Shown: one piece after another, positions 17,385-27,005 of the stretch | Layout: every line of letters begins with the position of its first letter | How positions within the stretch are numbered: the first letter of the stretch is position 1 | NCBI GenBank assembly: GCA_900116485.1 | Contig: FPAX01000005.1 | Location: 1-64,000 of the forward strand | DNA: 64,000 nucleotides | Direction of reading: 5' to 3' | Origin: Selenomonas sp. GACV-9 | Lineage (GTDB): Bacteria > Bacillota > Negativicutes > Selenomonadales > Selenomonadaceae | The notes under the pieces: generated by a model | What the model saw: only the letters and a program-made list of their open reading frames with translations | What the model was told of the DNA's origin: nothing | Database searches by the model: none | Translations under genes and position numbers: made by a program

Positions 17385-18164
17385 TCAAATCCTATACATC
17401 TTGTCAAGGCGCCGCAGATATGCCTGCAGGCGGGCAAGCTCCATGTCATCTCTGACCAGACGGCCTGAATAATAATACTCTACCGTCTGCTCCTGCGTCT
17501 CAAGCTGGTTTCGCTCCCGAAGGCGGCGGATCAGCTCACGTACCGTCCCCTCATTGCCATCGACAAAAGCTACATTGTCTGGCAGCAGACGGCGCATCGT
17601 ATCCTTGAAATAATTGAAATGCGTGCAGCCCAGCACCAATGCCGAGTATTCGCTGAAGTCAAACGGTGCGAATTGACTGGTCAGATAGTCCGTCACGGCC
17701 TGCGACTCAAACTCCTGCCGCTCAGCAAACTCGACGAGGCCCGGCAAAGCCAGCCTGTCGACCAGATGGTCCTTATCCACCTTCTCAATGAGCAGTTCCA
17801 TCTTGCGCCCGCTGACCGTAATCGGCGTCGCCGTCACCAGCACGCGATGCTCACCATCAAGATCCAGCGCCTTCTTGGCCGCAGGCTCCATGCCGATGAT
17901 GGGAATATCATACCGACGGCGCATCTCGGCCACAGCCACCGACGTTGCCGTATTGCAAGCCGTCACGATTGCCTTGACATCTTTGGTCATCAGGAAGTCA
18001 AATGCCTTGGCCACGAAATCACGTACCTGCTGCTTGGACTTCGTGCCATAAGGCACATTGTCTTCATCGGCAAAAAAGACAAACTGCTCATGCGGCAGGA
18101 CCTTCATGGCATGATGAAGGACAGACAAGCCGCCGACTCCCGAATCAAAGAATGCGATTTTCAT
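17385..18164 (-). CDS. murI: Glutamate racemase
   Basis: Makes D-glutamate for peptidoglycan. The 259-aa enzyme has FFDSGVGGLSVLHHAMK with the Asp-Ser substrate pair, the first catalytic cysteine in VTACNTATSVA, and the second in LVLGCTHFNYF. Length is normal. The start is preceded by AGGAG. It is followed in the same direction by the thioesterase and two further genes; two tRNA-Ser genes start upstream on the other strand. Confidence 0.93.
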   Translation of the reverse strand: MKIAFFDSGVGGLSVLHHAMKVLPHEQFVFFADEDNVPYGTKSKQQVRDFVAKAFDFLMTKDVKAIVTACNTATSVAVAEMRRRYDIPIIGMEPAAKKALDLDGEHRVLVTATPITVSGRKMELLIEKVDKDHLVDRLALPGLVEFAERQEFESQAVTDYLTSQFAPFDFSEYSALVLGCTHFNYFKDTMRRLLPDNVAFVDGNEGTVRELIRRLRERNQLETQEQTVEYYYSGRLVRDDMELARLQAYLRRLDKMYRI

Positions 18165-18282
18165 GCACTCAGCTCCTAAAACGCATCATTACCTACTAAA
18201 AATAATCCAATGGCTATTATAGCAATCTGGCCGATATTTGACAAGGCATGCCTGCACCTGCTATAATATATCTGTTATTTAT

Positions 18283-18371
18283 GGAGAGGTACTCAAGTGG
18301 TTGAAGAGTCCGGTCTTGAAAACCGGTAGGCTGTAACAGGTGCGTGGGTTCGAATCCCACCCTCTCCGCCA
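18283..18371 (+). tRNA. tRNA-Ser (anticodon UGA)
   Basis: Acceptor GGAGAGG pairs with CCTCTCC, the anticodon loop CTTGAAA gives TGA, there is a long variable arm, GGTTCGAATCC T-arm and an encoded CCA. A class II tRNA, 89 nt. Confidence 0.97.
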
Positions 18372-18382
18372 TATAATTACAT

Positions 18383-18473
18383 GGAGTGGTACTCAAGAGG
18401 CTGAAGAGGACGGTTTGCTAAATCGTTAGGCTGGGTAACCGGTGCGGAGGTTCGAATCCTCTCCACTCCGCCA
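18383..18473 (+). tRNA. tRNA-Ser (anticodon GCU)
   Basis: Acceptor GGAGTGG pairs with CCACTCC, anticodon GCT in a TTGCTAA loop, long variable arm, encoded CCA. It follows the first tRNA-Ser by 11 bases and is probably co-transcribed. Confidence 0.97.
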
Positions 18474-18484
18474 CTAAAAAATTT

Positions 18485-18512
18485 AAGCGCTGACTTTCGT
18501 CAGCGCTTTTTT
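18485..18512 (+). terminator. Terminator between tRNA-Ser pair and sstT
   Basis: AAGCGCTGAC with GTCAGCGCTT, 4-base loop, then six T on the plus strand. The mirrored A run makes it usable for sstT from the other side too. Confidence 0.9.
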
Positions 18513-18520
18513 GTATGTCT

Positions 18521-19786
18521 TTATTCTTCTTCGAGAGCCGGAACCATGTCATCCGCCGTCAGCGTGCCAGCTTTTGCCCGTTTGGCAAACTCTGCCGTGG
18601 CTGTGAACAGGACGTCACTGGAGCTGTTGAGAGCCGTCTCACAGGAATCCTGCAACACACCGATGATGAAACCAACACCAACGACCTGCATGGCGATGTC
18701 GTTGCCGATACCAAAAGACGAGCAGGCTACCGGGATAAGCAGCAGCGAGCCGCCAGCGACACCGGAAGCACCGCAGGCACCAACCGTTGCGATAATGCAG
18801 AGCAGCAATGCCGTCGGCATATCGATATCAATGCCCAGCGTATGGGCTGCAGCCAGCGACAGGACAGCAATCGTAATCGCCGCACCACTCATGTTGATCG
18901 TCGCACCGAGGGGAATCGAAATCGAATAGGTATCTTCATCGAGACGCAGGCGTTTGCAGAGGGACAGGTTAACCGGGATATTAGCCGCCGAGCTGCGGGT
19001 AAAGAACGCATAGATACCGCTTTCACGCAGTGTCGTCCAAACCAGCGGGAACGGGTTGCGGTGGATATGAGCATAGACGATAAGCGGATTCATGATGAGA
19101 GCTACTGAGAAGAAGGCTCCGAGCAGGACACAGAGCAGCTGGACATAGCCCAAAAGTGCGCCAAGGCCGCTTTCGCCAATGGCATTGGCAACGAGGCCCA
19201 TGATACCGAACGGAGCAAAGCGGATAACCCACTGGACGATTTTCGTCACCGTTTTCGCCAAATCATTGATCATGACTTTCGTGGTATCCGAGGCACTGTG
19301 CAAAGCAAGACCGCAGAGAACACCCCAAGCCAGGATACCGATGTAGTTAGCCGACGCGATTGCATGGATCGGATTGTCTACCACACTGAGGATCAGGTTG
19401 TGCAGGACTTCCAGGATACCACTCGGCGGAGCGAGCTTGGCATCAGCCATCTGCAGCTGCAGGCTGGTCGGGAAGGCAAAGGAAAAGCCAACTGCTACCA
19501 GCGATGCCAGGAACGTAGCAATCACATAGAGTTTGACAATCGGGCGCATCGAGGCGCTGGCATCAGCATTCTTCTGAGCCATCGCATTCATGACCAGCAC
19601 GAACACGAGGATTGGTGCCACGCCCTTCAAAGCACGCACAAACAAATCACCAAAGATAGCGATGACCGGCACCGTCTGCGGTGCAGCCACGGCCAGGATA
19701 ATGCCGATAACCAGGCCAACGGCAATCAGCTTGATAAGCGCCGTTTCCTGATACTTGCGGCCAATTTTCTTCAACTGGTTGGACAT
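18521..19786 (-). CDS. sstT: Sodium:serine/threonine symporter
   Basis: A 421-aa member of the dicarboxylate/amino acid:cation symporter family with about eight membrane helices. It has [13 protein letters not shown] (re-entrant loop HP1), [17 protein letters not shown] (the NMSG-containing transport core) and [21 protein letters not shown] near the end. These fit SstT rather than glutamate/aspartate GltP carriers. The ATG at 19786 has GGGAG nine bases before it; one three codons upstream overlaps that site. Confidence 0.9.
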   Translation of the reverse strand: MSNQLKKIGRKYQETALIKLIAVGLVIGIILAVAAPQTVPVIAIFGDLFVRALKGVAPILVFVLVMNAMAQKNADASASMRPIVKLYVIATFLASLVAVGFSFAFPTSLQLQMADAKLAPPSGILEVLHNLILSVVDNPIHAIASANYIGILAWGVLCGLALHSASDTTKVMINDLAKTVTKIVQWVIRFAPFGIMGLVANAIGESGLGALLGYVQLLCVLLGAFFSVALIMNPLIVYAHIHRNPFPLVWTTLRESGIYAFFTRSSAANIPVNLSLCKRLRLDEDTYSISIPLGATINMSGAAITIAVLSLAAAHTLGIDIDMPTALLLCIIATVGACGASGVAGGSLLLIPVACSSFGIGNDIAMQVVGVGFIIGVLQDSCETALNSSSDVLFTATAEFAKRAKAGTLTADDMVPALEEE

Positions 19787-19936
19787 CAGAAACATCTCCC
19801 TTAAAACTTTTATTACGTAAAATCAGTCCGTCTTTGCTAGAAATACATATGTTAGTATACATCAAACTTTACACTCTTGCAAGATATTTTAGTAAAAATG
19901 TTTTTCACGAGTGAACTATCCGTCCAGTGTACTAAA

Positions 19937-19967
19937 ATACGCACATATCTTTTAGATATGTGCGTAT
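19937..19967. terminator. Bidirectional hairpin terminator after rfbD
   Basis: ATACGCACATATCT (19937–19950) with its perfect complement at 19954–19967; followed by TTT on either strand. It closes the rfbD transcript; sstT starts on the far side. Confidence 0.75.
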
Positions 19968-19987
19968 TTCGTGGACATATTAAATAT

Positions 19988-20842
19988 TCAATCTGCTTTT
20001 GTGTTAAGTTCCAGCAGATAACGTTTCACGGCATCCTGCCAGGATGGCAACCGCCGGAACCCAGCATCTTCGAGACACTGCTTGCTAAGCCGCGAATTCT
20101 TTGGCCGCACAGCCTTAGTCGGATAAGCCGACGACGGCACCGGCGTAACCGTTACGTTCCGTCCAGCCTGCCGGAACGTCTCAGCTGCCAGCTCCGCCCA
20201 AGAGCAGATGCCCTCATTTGTCGCATGATAGACACCATACTTATCACTTTGCGCCATATCGGCTAACAGCACAGCCAGATCATGGGTATAGGTCGGCGAA
20301 CCAATCTGGTCATCGACCACATTCAGCGCATCATGCTTCTCGCTGAGTTTCAGCATCGTCCGGATGAAGTTCTTGCCATTGATGCCAAACACCCACGAAA
20401 TGCGCACGATGAAATACTTGTCCAAAAGCTCCTGCACAGCCTCTTCGCCATGGAGTTTAGAAAGCCCATAAACATTCTGCGGAGCTTTAGCAGCCGACGG
20501 TTCATAGGATGACTCTCCATCCCCCGGAAACACATAATCGGTACTGATGTAAATCATCTTAGCATCGATGTCCCGCGCAATCATAGCCAGATTGCGCGTG
20601 CCCCCCGCATTGACTGCCTCACAGAGTTCCGGCTCATCCTCTGCCTTGTCCACCGCCGTATAAGCAGCACAGTGCATGATGACATCGGGACGATACGCCT
20701 CGATATACGCCTTGGCCGCTGCATAGTCCGTCAATGAAAAATCCCGGCTGGCGACGCCTCTGGCCTCTATACCGCGGCGTTCAAGTTCCTTCACGCAGTC
20801 GTGCCCGAGCTGCCCCGTCACGCCGGTAACCAATACCTTCAT
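19988..20842 (-). CDS. rfbD: dTDP-4-dehydrorhamnose reductase
   Basis: A 284-aa extended short-chain dehydrogenase catalysing the last step of dTDP-L-rhamnose synthesis. It shows the NAD(P) loop VTGVTGQLGHDCVKEL, DVIMHCAAYTAVDKAEDEPE, the active-site YISTDYVFPGDG with YGLSKLHGEE (YxxxK), and RISWVFGINGKNF. No rfbA, rfbB or rfbC is present here, so rhamnose synthesis genes must be split. Just upstream is the sensor kinase. Confidence 0.93.
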   Translation of the reverse strand: MKVLVTGVTGQLGHDCVKELERRGIEARGVASRDFSLTDYAAAKAYIEAYRPDVIMHCAAYTAVDKAEDEPELCEAVNAGGTRNLAMIARDIDAKMIYISTDYVFPGDGESSYEPSAAKAPQNVYGLSKLHGEEAVQELLDKYFIVRISWVFGINGKNFIRTMLKLSEKHDALNVVDDQIGSPTYTHDLAVLLADMAQSDKYGVYHATNEGICSWAELAAETFRQAGRNVTVTPVPSSAYPTKAVRPKNSRLSKQCLEDAGFRRLPSWQDAVKRYLLELNTKAD

Positions 20843-20860
20843 ATTCCCTATCCTTTCTCT

Positions 20861-22324
20861 CTACACCAAAAGATTCTCTTCTGCCAATGGAATCTTCAAG
20901 ATCATCTTCGTACCTTCGCCCAGTGCGCTCTCCATCGAGATTTCAATGCCATGCTGCTCACAGATCCAGCTCGCAATCGAAAGACCCAGCCCCGTACCGC
21001 TGACCCCACCTTCAGCCTTCGTACGGGAAGCATCGACGCGGTAAAAGCGCTCAAATACCTTCTGCTGGTCTTCCTTGGCTATACCGATGCCGTCATCGGC
21101 AAGTTCCAGCTGGATATGCTGTCCATCGGGCAGCCGGCAGGATCTAGCTGTGATATGGCCTCCCTGCGGCGTATACTTGACGCTGTTCTCCAAAAAGATG
21201 CGCATCATCTGCCGCATCGTGACCTGATCAGCATAGATGACTCCTTCATCATTCTGCAGGAGATCCACCGAATGGGTCTTGGTCACGAGTTTCATCTTGC
21301 GCATGACATCTTCGACAAGCTCCGAGAGCTCGATGCGTTCCTTATGGAGCACCTGTCTTTTCTGGTCTGCACGTGCCAAGAACAGCAGCTTCTCGATCAG
21401 CTGCTGCATATCCTCGGCCTCCGAGCGGATAGAGGAGATACCTTCGTCAAGGACCTCCTTATCCGACCGTCCCCAGCGTGACAACAGATCAGAATAGCCC
21501 AGGATGACCGTGACCGGTGTCCTAAGCTCATGAGAGGCATCTGATACGAACCGCTGCTGCTGCTTGAAGCCTGCCTCGAGACGCTCAAGCATATGGTTGA
21601 ACGTATCCGCAAGCTCCGCGAGCTCATCACGGGCCGGCGGCACCGTGATGCGGCGATCCATCTTCTCCACCTCGATCTTGCGGGCTGTCGCCGTCATCTC
21701 GCGGATAGGCAGCAGGATGCGCTTGCTGACAAAATACCCTGCCAGCAGCGCCAGCACAAAGCCCAGTATGGTCATCAGGAACAATATCTTCTGCAGCGTC
21801 TCCAGGAAATGCTTCTCCGCTGTTATGGTCTTGAAAAAATGCAGCTGATAGATCTGTCCCTGATACTCAACATCCATCTTGGCATGATAGATGGTCATAT
21901 TGCGCACTTCAGCAACCTGCATGTTCTTGTTGGCCCAGAATGGCGGATTCTTGACCGAGCTGCTCTCGATGCGCTTCAGCGACGGATAGCGGGCATCATT
22001 CTCGTAGACGACCTGCCCCGTGATATCCGTGATGCGCAGCACCACGCCCGGCATGACCGGATCATCCTTCCAGAAACTGTCGCCCATCGGCCGTCCTTGA
22101 CGCATGCGCTCCAGCACATGATTCATGCTGATCTCGATCTCCACTTCAGCTTGATGGTAGAACGAAAAATAAACGCCGAGTCCTGTCAGCACACTGGTAA
22201 GTATCAGTACGAGCAACAGGACCGACGCATAAAAACAAGTGATTTTCGTCGAAATCCGCGCATAACGCAACCGGTTGAACATCATCTCAGGGTGACGCAG
22301 CCAGGCTTTAATCCTTGATCGCAT
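20861..22324 (-). CDS. Two-component sensor histidine kinase, ArlS/CusS-like
   Basis: A 487-aa membrane kinase: two membrane helices (~30–55 and ~180–205) flanking an extracytoplasmic sensor, a HAMP domain (KRILLPIREMTATARKIE), a HisKA box with the phosphorylated His in FVSDASHELRTPVTVILGYS, and a HATPase with NSVKYTPQGG, LADDGIGIAKEDQQKVFERFY and GLGLSI. It overlaps the response-regulator stop by 17 bases. The signal is unknown; the order is regulator then kinase. Confidence 0.92.
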   Translation of the reverse strand: MRSRIKAWLRHPEMMFNRLRYARISTKITCFYASVLLLVLILTSVLTGLGVYFSFYHQAEVEIEISMNHVLERMRQGRPMGDSFWKDDPVMPGVVLRITDITGQVVYENDARYPSLKRIESSSVKNPPFWANKNMQVAEVRNMTIYHAKMDVEYQGQIYQLHFFKTITAEKHFLETLQKILFLMTILGFVLALLAGYFVSKRILLPIREMTATARKIEVEKMDRRITVPPARDELAELADTFNHMLERLEAGFKQQQRFVSDASHELRTPVTVILGYSDLLSRWGRSDKEVLDEGISSIRSEAEDMQQLIEKLLFLARADQKRQVLHKERIELSELVEDVMRKMKLVTKTHSVDLLQNDEGVIYADQVTMRQMMRIFLENSVKYTPQGGHITARSCRLPDGQHIQLELADDGIGIAKEDQQKVFERFYRVDASRTKAEGGVSGTGLGLSIASWICEQHGIEISMESALGEGTKMILKIPLAEENLLV

Positions 22325-23000
22325 ATCCTACGCCTCGGACAGTGAAGATATATTTCTCATCGAAATGATCGTCAATCTTAGCCCGCAGGTAACGGATATA
22401 GACATCGACAACGTTCGTGTCGCCCGTGTAATCATAGCCCCAGACCTCCTGCAGGATCTGATCGCGCGTGAGGACATTACGCTTGTTGCGCAGCAGATAC
22501 TCCAACAGCGAGTATTCCTTCTTCGTCAGCTGTACTTCCTCGCCCTTGACGCGCACTTCATAGCGGCTCGGATACATGATCAGATCGCGAACCTGCAGCT
22601 TCTCACCTTCAAGGCTCACCTCACGGCCATCAGCACGCGGCTTGCGCAGCGCGTTGCGGACGCGGGCCAAAAGTTCCTGGATGGCAAACGGCTTCGTCAT
22701 GTAGTCATCGGCACCGATATCGAGACCATTGACTTTGTCTTCGACATCGTCACGCGCCGTCAGCATGATGATAGGGATATCGGAAATCTCACGGACCTTG
22801 CGGCAGATCGTCATGCCATCCATATCAGGCAGCATGATGTCGAGCAGCACGAGGTCATAATCCTCCTGGGCAATGCGCTCAAAGGCCCGCAGGCCGTTTT
22901 CCTCGGTTTCAGTCTCATAACCTTCATGCTCAAGCTCAATCTGCAGAAAACGCGCGATCCTTCGTTCATCCTCAACAATAAAAATACGTGTATTCGCCAT
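22308..23000 (-). CDS. Two-component response regulator, OmpR/PhoB family
   Basis: A 230-aa regulator with a receiver (phospho-acceptor Asp in YDLVLLDIMLPDMDG, switch Thr in IIMLTARDD, Lys in DDYMTKPF) and a winged-helix DNA-binding domain (LTKKEYSLLEYLLRNKRNVLTRDQILQEVWGY). Upstream of the start the DNA has a TGTGAT-AGC-TGTGAT direct repeat (about 23027–23043, minus strand), placed as an autoregulatory site might be, though this is a guess. The ribosome site is GGAGG. Confidence 0.94.
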   Translation of the reverse strand: MANTRIFIVEDERRIARFLQIELEHEGYETETEENGLRAFERIAQEDYDLVLLDIMLPDMDGMTICRKVREISDIPIIMLTARDDVEDKVNGLDIGADDYMTKPFAIQELLARVRNALRKPRADGREVSLEGEKLQVRDLIMYPSRYEVRVKGEEVQLTKKEYSLLEYLLRNKRNVLTRDQILQEVWGYDYTGDTNVVDVYIRYLRAKIDDHFDEKYIFTVRGVGYAIKD

Positions 23001-23077
23001 TCTAAAAAACCTCCGAAATATACGTGATCACAGCTATCACATAATGTTTCTATTTATAGTCCATTACTATGATATAA

Positions 23078-23109
23078 CGAAAGACAGGGAAATTAAACCC
23101 CTGCCTTTC
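23078..23109 (-). terminator. Terminator after the thioesterase gene
   Basis: Imperfect stem AAAGGCAGGG with CCCTGTCTTT around a 10-base loop, followed by a short T-rich stretch on the minus strand. Confidence 0.6.
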
Positions 23110-23142
23110 ATTTCTAATTCAAATATAACCCCCGCGGAACCT

Positions 23143-23538
23143 TCAGGCTTTCGCTGCGGCCTTGGCCACAAACTTGTCCTTCTGCACGGCAAAGCGTTCG
23201 TGAGTACCGAAGCCGATCTCTTCACGGTCATCAAAGGCACGGACAGCAAATGCAACCTTGCGCCCATCAACAGCGGTAACCTCAGCCTCAGCCCGCACTG
23301 TAAGGCCGACAGGTGTCGGTGCCTTGTGCTGGACAGACAGTGAGATGCCTACACTGGTCCAGCCTTCCGGCAAAAGCCCCTCAATAGCCTCCGTTGCCGC
23401 CTTTTCCATCAGGCAGGTCATCGCCGGTGTCGCATAGACCGGCAAACTGCCACTGCCTAGAGCTGCCGCCGTATTCTGCTCAGTAACCATTTCCGTAACG
23501 GTATTTGCGACGCCAACCTTGATTTCCGTCAATTCCAT
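23143..23538 (-). CDS. Thioesterase-family protein, FlK-like hotdog
   Basis: A 131-aa hotdog protein similar to fluoroacetyl-CoA thioesterase FlK and uncharacterised relatives. It has VYATPAMTCLMEKAATEAIEGLL (Thr/Glu of the active-site helix), VGISLSVQHKAPTPVG (the His) and DGRKVAFAVRAFDDREEIGFGTHERF at the end. The natural substrate is unknown. It begins at the base after the LysR stop, so it is translated together with that regulator. Confidence 0.82.
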   Translation of the reverse strand: MELTEIKVGVANTVTEMVTEQNTAAALGSGSLPVYATPAMTCLMEKAATEAIEGLLPEGWTSVGISLSVQHKAPTPVGLTVRAEAEVTAVDGRKVAFAVRAFDDREEIGFGTHERFAVQKDKFVAKAAAKA

Positions 23539-24450
23539 TTACCATTCGCCTCCATTACCGGCCTCACAGCCTTCGCTTAGATACATTTCCCGGAATAAAT
23601 TGATAAGATGGGCACTCGATGAAGAGAGCGTGCGATTCTTGAGCCATGCAACCACCGTATGCGTGCTCATCTCCGGCTCCACCAGCTTCTTATAGATCAG
23701 ATTGCCATCGGTCAGCAGGTTCTTCGACGAGATTGGCACCAGCGCATAGCCCATGTCCATCTTCGCCAGCAGCAGGTCCTGCACGATGCTGTCACTGACA
23801 CAGACCACATTGGGCTCGAAACCGAGCTTGCGGCAATTCGAGACAAAAATCGACTGCCAACGCAGTGGAATGATGATTGGTGCATCCTTGAGCTCTTCCA
23901 TGCGGACGCAGTCACCGGCCTCACCAATCTCATCGTTCTTGTTCATGATGACCACGAAGGGCTCATTGGGAAGAACAATCGACTCATAGACCTTCGAGTC
24001 CACCTGGGTGCGCGTCACACCAATCTCGATGACGCGGTTGTCCAGCAGCTCGAGGATGCGGGACCCTTCAGCCTCCCAAATCTGATACGTGACATTCGGG
24101 TACCGCGCATGGAACTCTGTGATGAGCTCCGGCAGCAGCATCGCCCCCGATGAGGTAATCGTACCGATGCGGATCGAGCCCGCAACCCCCGAGCCGATTT
24201 CCGTGATTTCCCGCACGGTTCCGTCAACCATGCCGAGAATATGCTCCACGCGCGAATACATGACACGGCCGGCATCAGTCAAGCGGATGCGGCGGCTGCC
24301 ACGCTCAAAGAGCTGTACCCCCAGTGCCGTCTCAAGACGTTTCATCTGCCGCGACAACGCAGGCTGCGCAATATCGAGCCGCTGCGCCGCATGACTGATA
24401 TTTCCCTCCTCGACGATGGCATAGAACGCCCTCATATCCTTGATTTCCAT
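23539..24450 (-). CDS. LysR-family transcriptional regulator
   Basis: A 303-aa LTTR. The N-terminal winged helix reads MRAFYAIVEEGNISHAAQRLDIAQPALSRQ with the LysR recognition helix, followed by a linker helix and a periplasmic-binding-like effector domain starting near residue 90 (IRIGTITSSGAMLLPELI). It probably regulates itself and the adjacent thioesterase, and perhaps dhaL, which is divergent. A TACTAT-N6-ATAGTA element upstream fits an LTTR site. Confidence 0.9.
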   Translation of the reverse strand: MEIKDMRAFYAIVEEGNISHAAQRLDIAQPALSRQMKRLETALGVQLFERGSRRIRLTDAGRVMYSRVEHILGMVDGTVREITEIGSGVAGSIRIGTITSSGAMLLPELITEFHARYPNVTYQIWEAEGSRILELLDNRVIEIGVTRTQVDSKVYESIVLPNEPFVVIMNKNDEIGEAGDCVRMEELKDAPIIIPLRWQSIFVSNCRKLGFEPNVVCVSDSIVQDLLLAKMDMGYALVPISSKNLLTDGNLIYKKLVEPEMSTHTVVAWLKNRTLSSSSAHLINLFREMYLSEGCEAGNGGEW

Positions 24451-24482
24451 AACGCTCCTCTTTCTTACTCTCCCTATTGATA

Positions 24483-24500
24483 TACTATATTCTTATAGTA
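24483..24500. promoter_or_regulatory. Probable LysR-type operator
   Basis: TACTAT-N6-ATAGTA, a perfect inverted repeat containing the T-N11-A spacing typical for LTTRs, about 35 bases before the lysR start and in the divergent region shared with dhaL (24451–24765). The rest of that region is AT-rich and shows only the dhaL promoter. Confidence 0.5.
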
Positions 24501-24643
24501 GGTATACTCTTATTAATTCTATTATACTTTTCTTGCCAGAAATAGGCAAACTTTTTTGGCGAAATTTCATAGTACGGACAAAGTTTACAATCAAACCAAG
24601 TGTAAAGATGTAACTCTTATCCCATATTTCTGTCAATTCACAC

Positions 24644-24671
24644 TTGTGCTTTAGCTATCCCATGTTATAAT
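24644..24671 (+). promoter_or_regulatory. Predicted dhaL promoter
   Basis: TTGTGC, 16-bp spacer, perfect TATAAT with a TG two bases before it (extended -10). It leaves a leader of about 85 bases with a small hairpin (CTATTG/CAATAG). Confidence 0.6.
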
Positions 24672-24765
24672 ATTATGAGGAAATTTATCAATCACGCTCT
24701 ATTGTTCTCCACACAATAGATACATAGTACTTAAATGAATGTTTTTGCGATAAAGGAGTTTTCGA

Positions 24766-25389
24766 ATGACCAGAATCAAAGATGCATTGGATGCCGTTGC
24801 AGCTGCTATCATAGCTCAGAAGGATTACCTTACCAGCCTTGATGCTAAGATTGGCGATGGCGATCATGGCCTCAACATGGCCCGCGGTTTCCGCGCCGCC
24901 CAGGAAGCCGTCGACGAAATGGACGATACGTCAAAACCTGGTCCAGTCCTCAAAGCCATCGGCAAGGCACTGATCCAGAACGTCGGTGGTGCAGCTGGCC
25001 CGCTCTACGGCACGGGCTTCGTCAAAGCCGGTGAGGCCTGCGACACTGACACACATATGAACGTCGTCAGCATGGAAAAGCTCCTGCGCGCCGCCATCGA
25101 GGGCATCCAGAAGCGTGGCCATGCTGAGCGCGGCGACAAAACCATGCTCGACACGCTGATTCCGGTCTACGAATGCTTCCTGCCCGAAAATGCTCAGGGC
25201 AAGACGCTGTTCGAGGTCCTGCAGGAAGCCTCCAGGGCCGCTGGCGAAGGGGTCAACTACACCAAGACCATCGCTGCCCGCAAAGGCCGTGCCAGCCTCG
25301 TCGGCGAGCGCAGCATCGGCTTTGAAGACCCCGGTGCCGTAAGCTCCATGATCATGTACCGGGCCCTGTACCAATTCTTGAAAAACTAA
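24766..25389 (+). CDS. dhaL: Orphan dihydroxyacetone kinase ADP-binding subunit (DhaL domain)
   Basis: A 207-aa DhaL-type helical barrel. The ADP/Mg site is clear: SLDAKIGDGDHGLNMARGF with the three-Asp magnesium site, VGGAAGPLYGTGF and GDKTMLDTLIPVYE, plus KGRASLVGERSIGFEDPGA. In PTS-linked DHA kinases it receives phosphate and passes it to DHA bound on DhaK. Neither dhaK nor dhaM is next to it; terminators and other genes lie on both sides. It could serve a DhaK elsewhere or act on another substrate. GGAG precedes the ATG. Confidence 0.9.
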   Translation: MTRIKDALDAVAAAIIAQKDYLTSLDAKIGDGDHGLNMARGFRAAQEAVDEMDDTSKPGPVLKAIGKALIQNVGGAAGPLYGTGFVKAGEACDTDTHMNVVSMEKLLRAAIEGIQKRGHAERGDKTMLDTLIPVYECFLPENAQGKTLFEVLQEASRAAGEGVNYTKTIAARKGRASLVGERSIGFEDPGAVSSMIMYRALYQFLKN

Positions 25390-25396
25390 GCGACCG

Positions 25397-25434
25397 AGCC
25401 TTCTCCGCCATCCGGGCACAGGAGAAGGCTTTTA
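25397..25434 (+). terminator. dhaL terminator
   Basis: AGCCTTCTCC (25397–25406) with GGAGAAGGCT (25421–25430), 14-base loop, then TTT. Confidence 0.8.
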
Positions 25435-25520
25435 TGTTTGCCCCTATTCCGGGTTTGTAGTATACTCATAGAAGAAATTTCGACGCAATACAGGATTGTA
25501 TAAATTAGGAGGAAATAACA

Positions 25521-26981
25521 TTGACTGAACAGAGAGTCCGCACCCGTTTTGCTCCGAGCCCGACGGGTTATATGCACATCGGCAACCTGCGCACCGCGCT
25601 TTATGGCTACCTTTACGCCAAGGCACAGAAAGGTGACTTCATCCTGCGCATCGAGGATACCGACCGCACGCGCTATGTCGCCGATGCCGTCGACTTCATC
25701 AACCGCACCCTCGAACTCGCCAAGATTGTCCCGGACGAAGGCCCGGATATCGGCGGCAACTGCGGCCCATACATCCAGAGCGAGCGCATGGACATCTACA
25801 AGAAGTACGCCGAAGAGCTCGTCAAGAGCGGCCATGCTTACTACTGTTTCTGCGATCCCAATGAAGATCACTCCGTCGGCCAGTTCGGCGGCTATGACCG
25901 CACCTGCCGCGATTTGCCGCAGGATGTCATCGACAAGCATCTAGCGAATGGCGATCCCTATGTCATCCGCCAGAAGATGCCGCTTTCGGGCGAGACGACC
26001 TTCTTCGATGTGCTGCACGGCAACATCACGATCCCGAACGAAGAGCTCGAGGATCAGGTCCTGCTCAAACGCGACGGCATGCCGACCTATAACTTCGCCA
26101 ATGTCATCGACGACCATCTGATGGGCATCACGCATATCATGCGCGGCGCCGAATTCATCACATCCACGCCGAAGTACAACCTGCTTTATCAGGCTTATGG
26201 CTGGGAGGTTCCGACCTTCATCCACCTGGCACCGGTCATGGGCAAGAACGAAGACGGCTCCGTCTCCAAACTCTCCAAGCGTCATGGTGCCACGTCCTTC
26301 GACGACCTCGTCAACATGGGCTACCTGCCGGAGGCCATCGTCAACTACGTTGCCCTGCTCGGCTGGAACCCGAAGACTACCAACCAGGAAATCTTCTCGA
26401 TGGACGAGCTCATCGCCCACTTCAGCCTCGACGGTCTCTCCAAATCACCAGCAGTCTTCGACTACGACAAGCTCGGCTGGATCAATGGCGAATACTTCAA
26501 GGCCATGGACGATAAGACCTTTGCAGAGATGGCCCGCAAATTCGCTGGAGATCTGCCGGAAAACCTTGCTGCCAACTGGGAAAGCCTTGCTGCCTTGCTC
26601 AAGACCCGCCTGACGCGCTTTGGCGAGATTGCTGGCGAGATCAGTTTCCTCATCAATATGCCAGCTTTTGACGCTGAGCTCTACGTCAACAAGCGCAACA
26701 AGGTCACGGTCGAGAAAGCCGTCGAACTGCTGCCGACGCTCATCGAGCTCATCGAGAACGTCGACGAAGCAGACTGGAACAACGACAACCTCTACGCAAA
26801 GCTCGAGGCCTTCATCGAAGAAAAAGAACTCAAGAAAGGCCTTGTCATGTGGGTACTGCGCATCGCTGTCGCAGGCCAGAAAGTAACGCCAGGTGGCGCT
26901 ACGGAACTGCTTTCTTTGCTGGGCAAGAAAATTTCTTTGGAAAGATTGAAAAAAAGCCTTGCAAATTTGCAAAACATGTAA
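25521..26981 (+). CDS. gltX: Glutamyl-tRNA synthetase
   Basis: Class I aminoacyl-tRNA synthetase, 486 aa. The HIGH motif appears in RFAPSPTGYMHIGNLRTALY, then FILRIEDTDRTRYV, and the KMSKS motif as SKLSKRHGATS. Anticodon-binding helices fill the C-terminus. The start is TTG at 25521, ten bases after the first A of AGGAGG; the protein begins TEQRVRTRFAPSP. Three tRNA-Glu genes begin 24 bases after its stop, with no terminator visible between them. Confidence 0.97.
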   Translation: MTEQRVRTRFAPSPTGYMHIGNLRTALYGYLYAKAQKGDFILRIEDTDRTRYVADAVDFINRTLELAKIVPDEGPDIGGNCGPYIQSERMDIYKKYAEELVKSGHAYYCFCDPNEDHSVGQFGGYDRTCRDLPQDVIDKHLANGDPYVIRQKMPLSGETTFFDVLHGNITIPNEELEDQVLLKRDGMPTYNFANVIDDHLMGITHIMRGAEFITSTPKYNLLYQAYGWEVPTFIHLAPVMGKNEDGSVSKLSKRHGATSFDDLVNMGYLPEAIVNYVALLGWNPKTTNQEIFSMDELIAHFSLDGLSKSPAVFDYDKLGWINGEYFKAMDDKTFAEMARKFAGDLPENLAANWESLAALLKTRLTRFGEIAGEISFLINMPAFDAELYVNKRNKVTVEKAVELLPTLIELIENVDEADWNNDNLYAKLEAFIEEKELKKGLVMWVLRIAVAGQKVTPGGATELLSLLGKKISLERLKKSLANLQNM

Positions 26982-27005
26982 TATAATAAATCAAGTCAGT
27001 TACGT

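Noticed and set aside
23027..23043. FNR/CRP site upstream of the response regulator
   Set aside because: GTGA and TCAC occur, but the spacing is not six bases; only a direct TGTGAT repeat remains.
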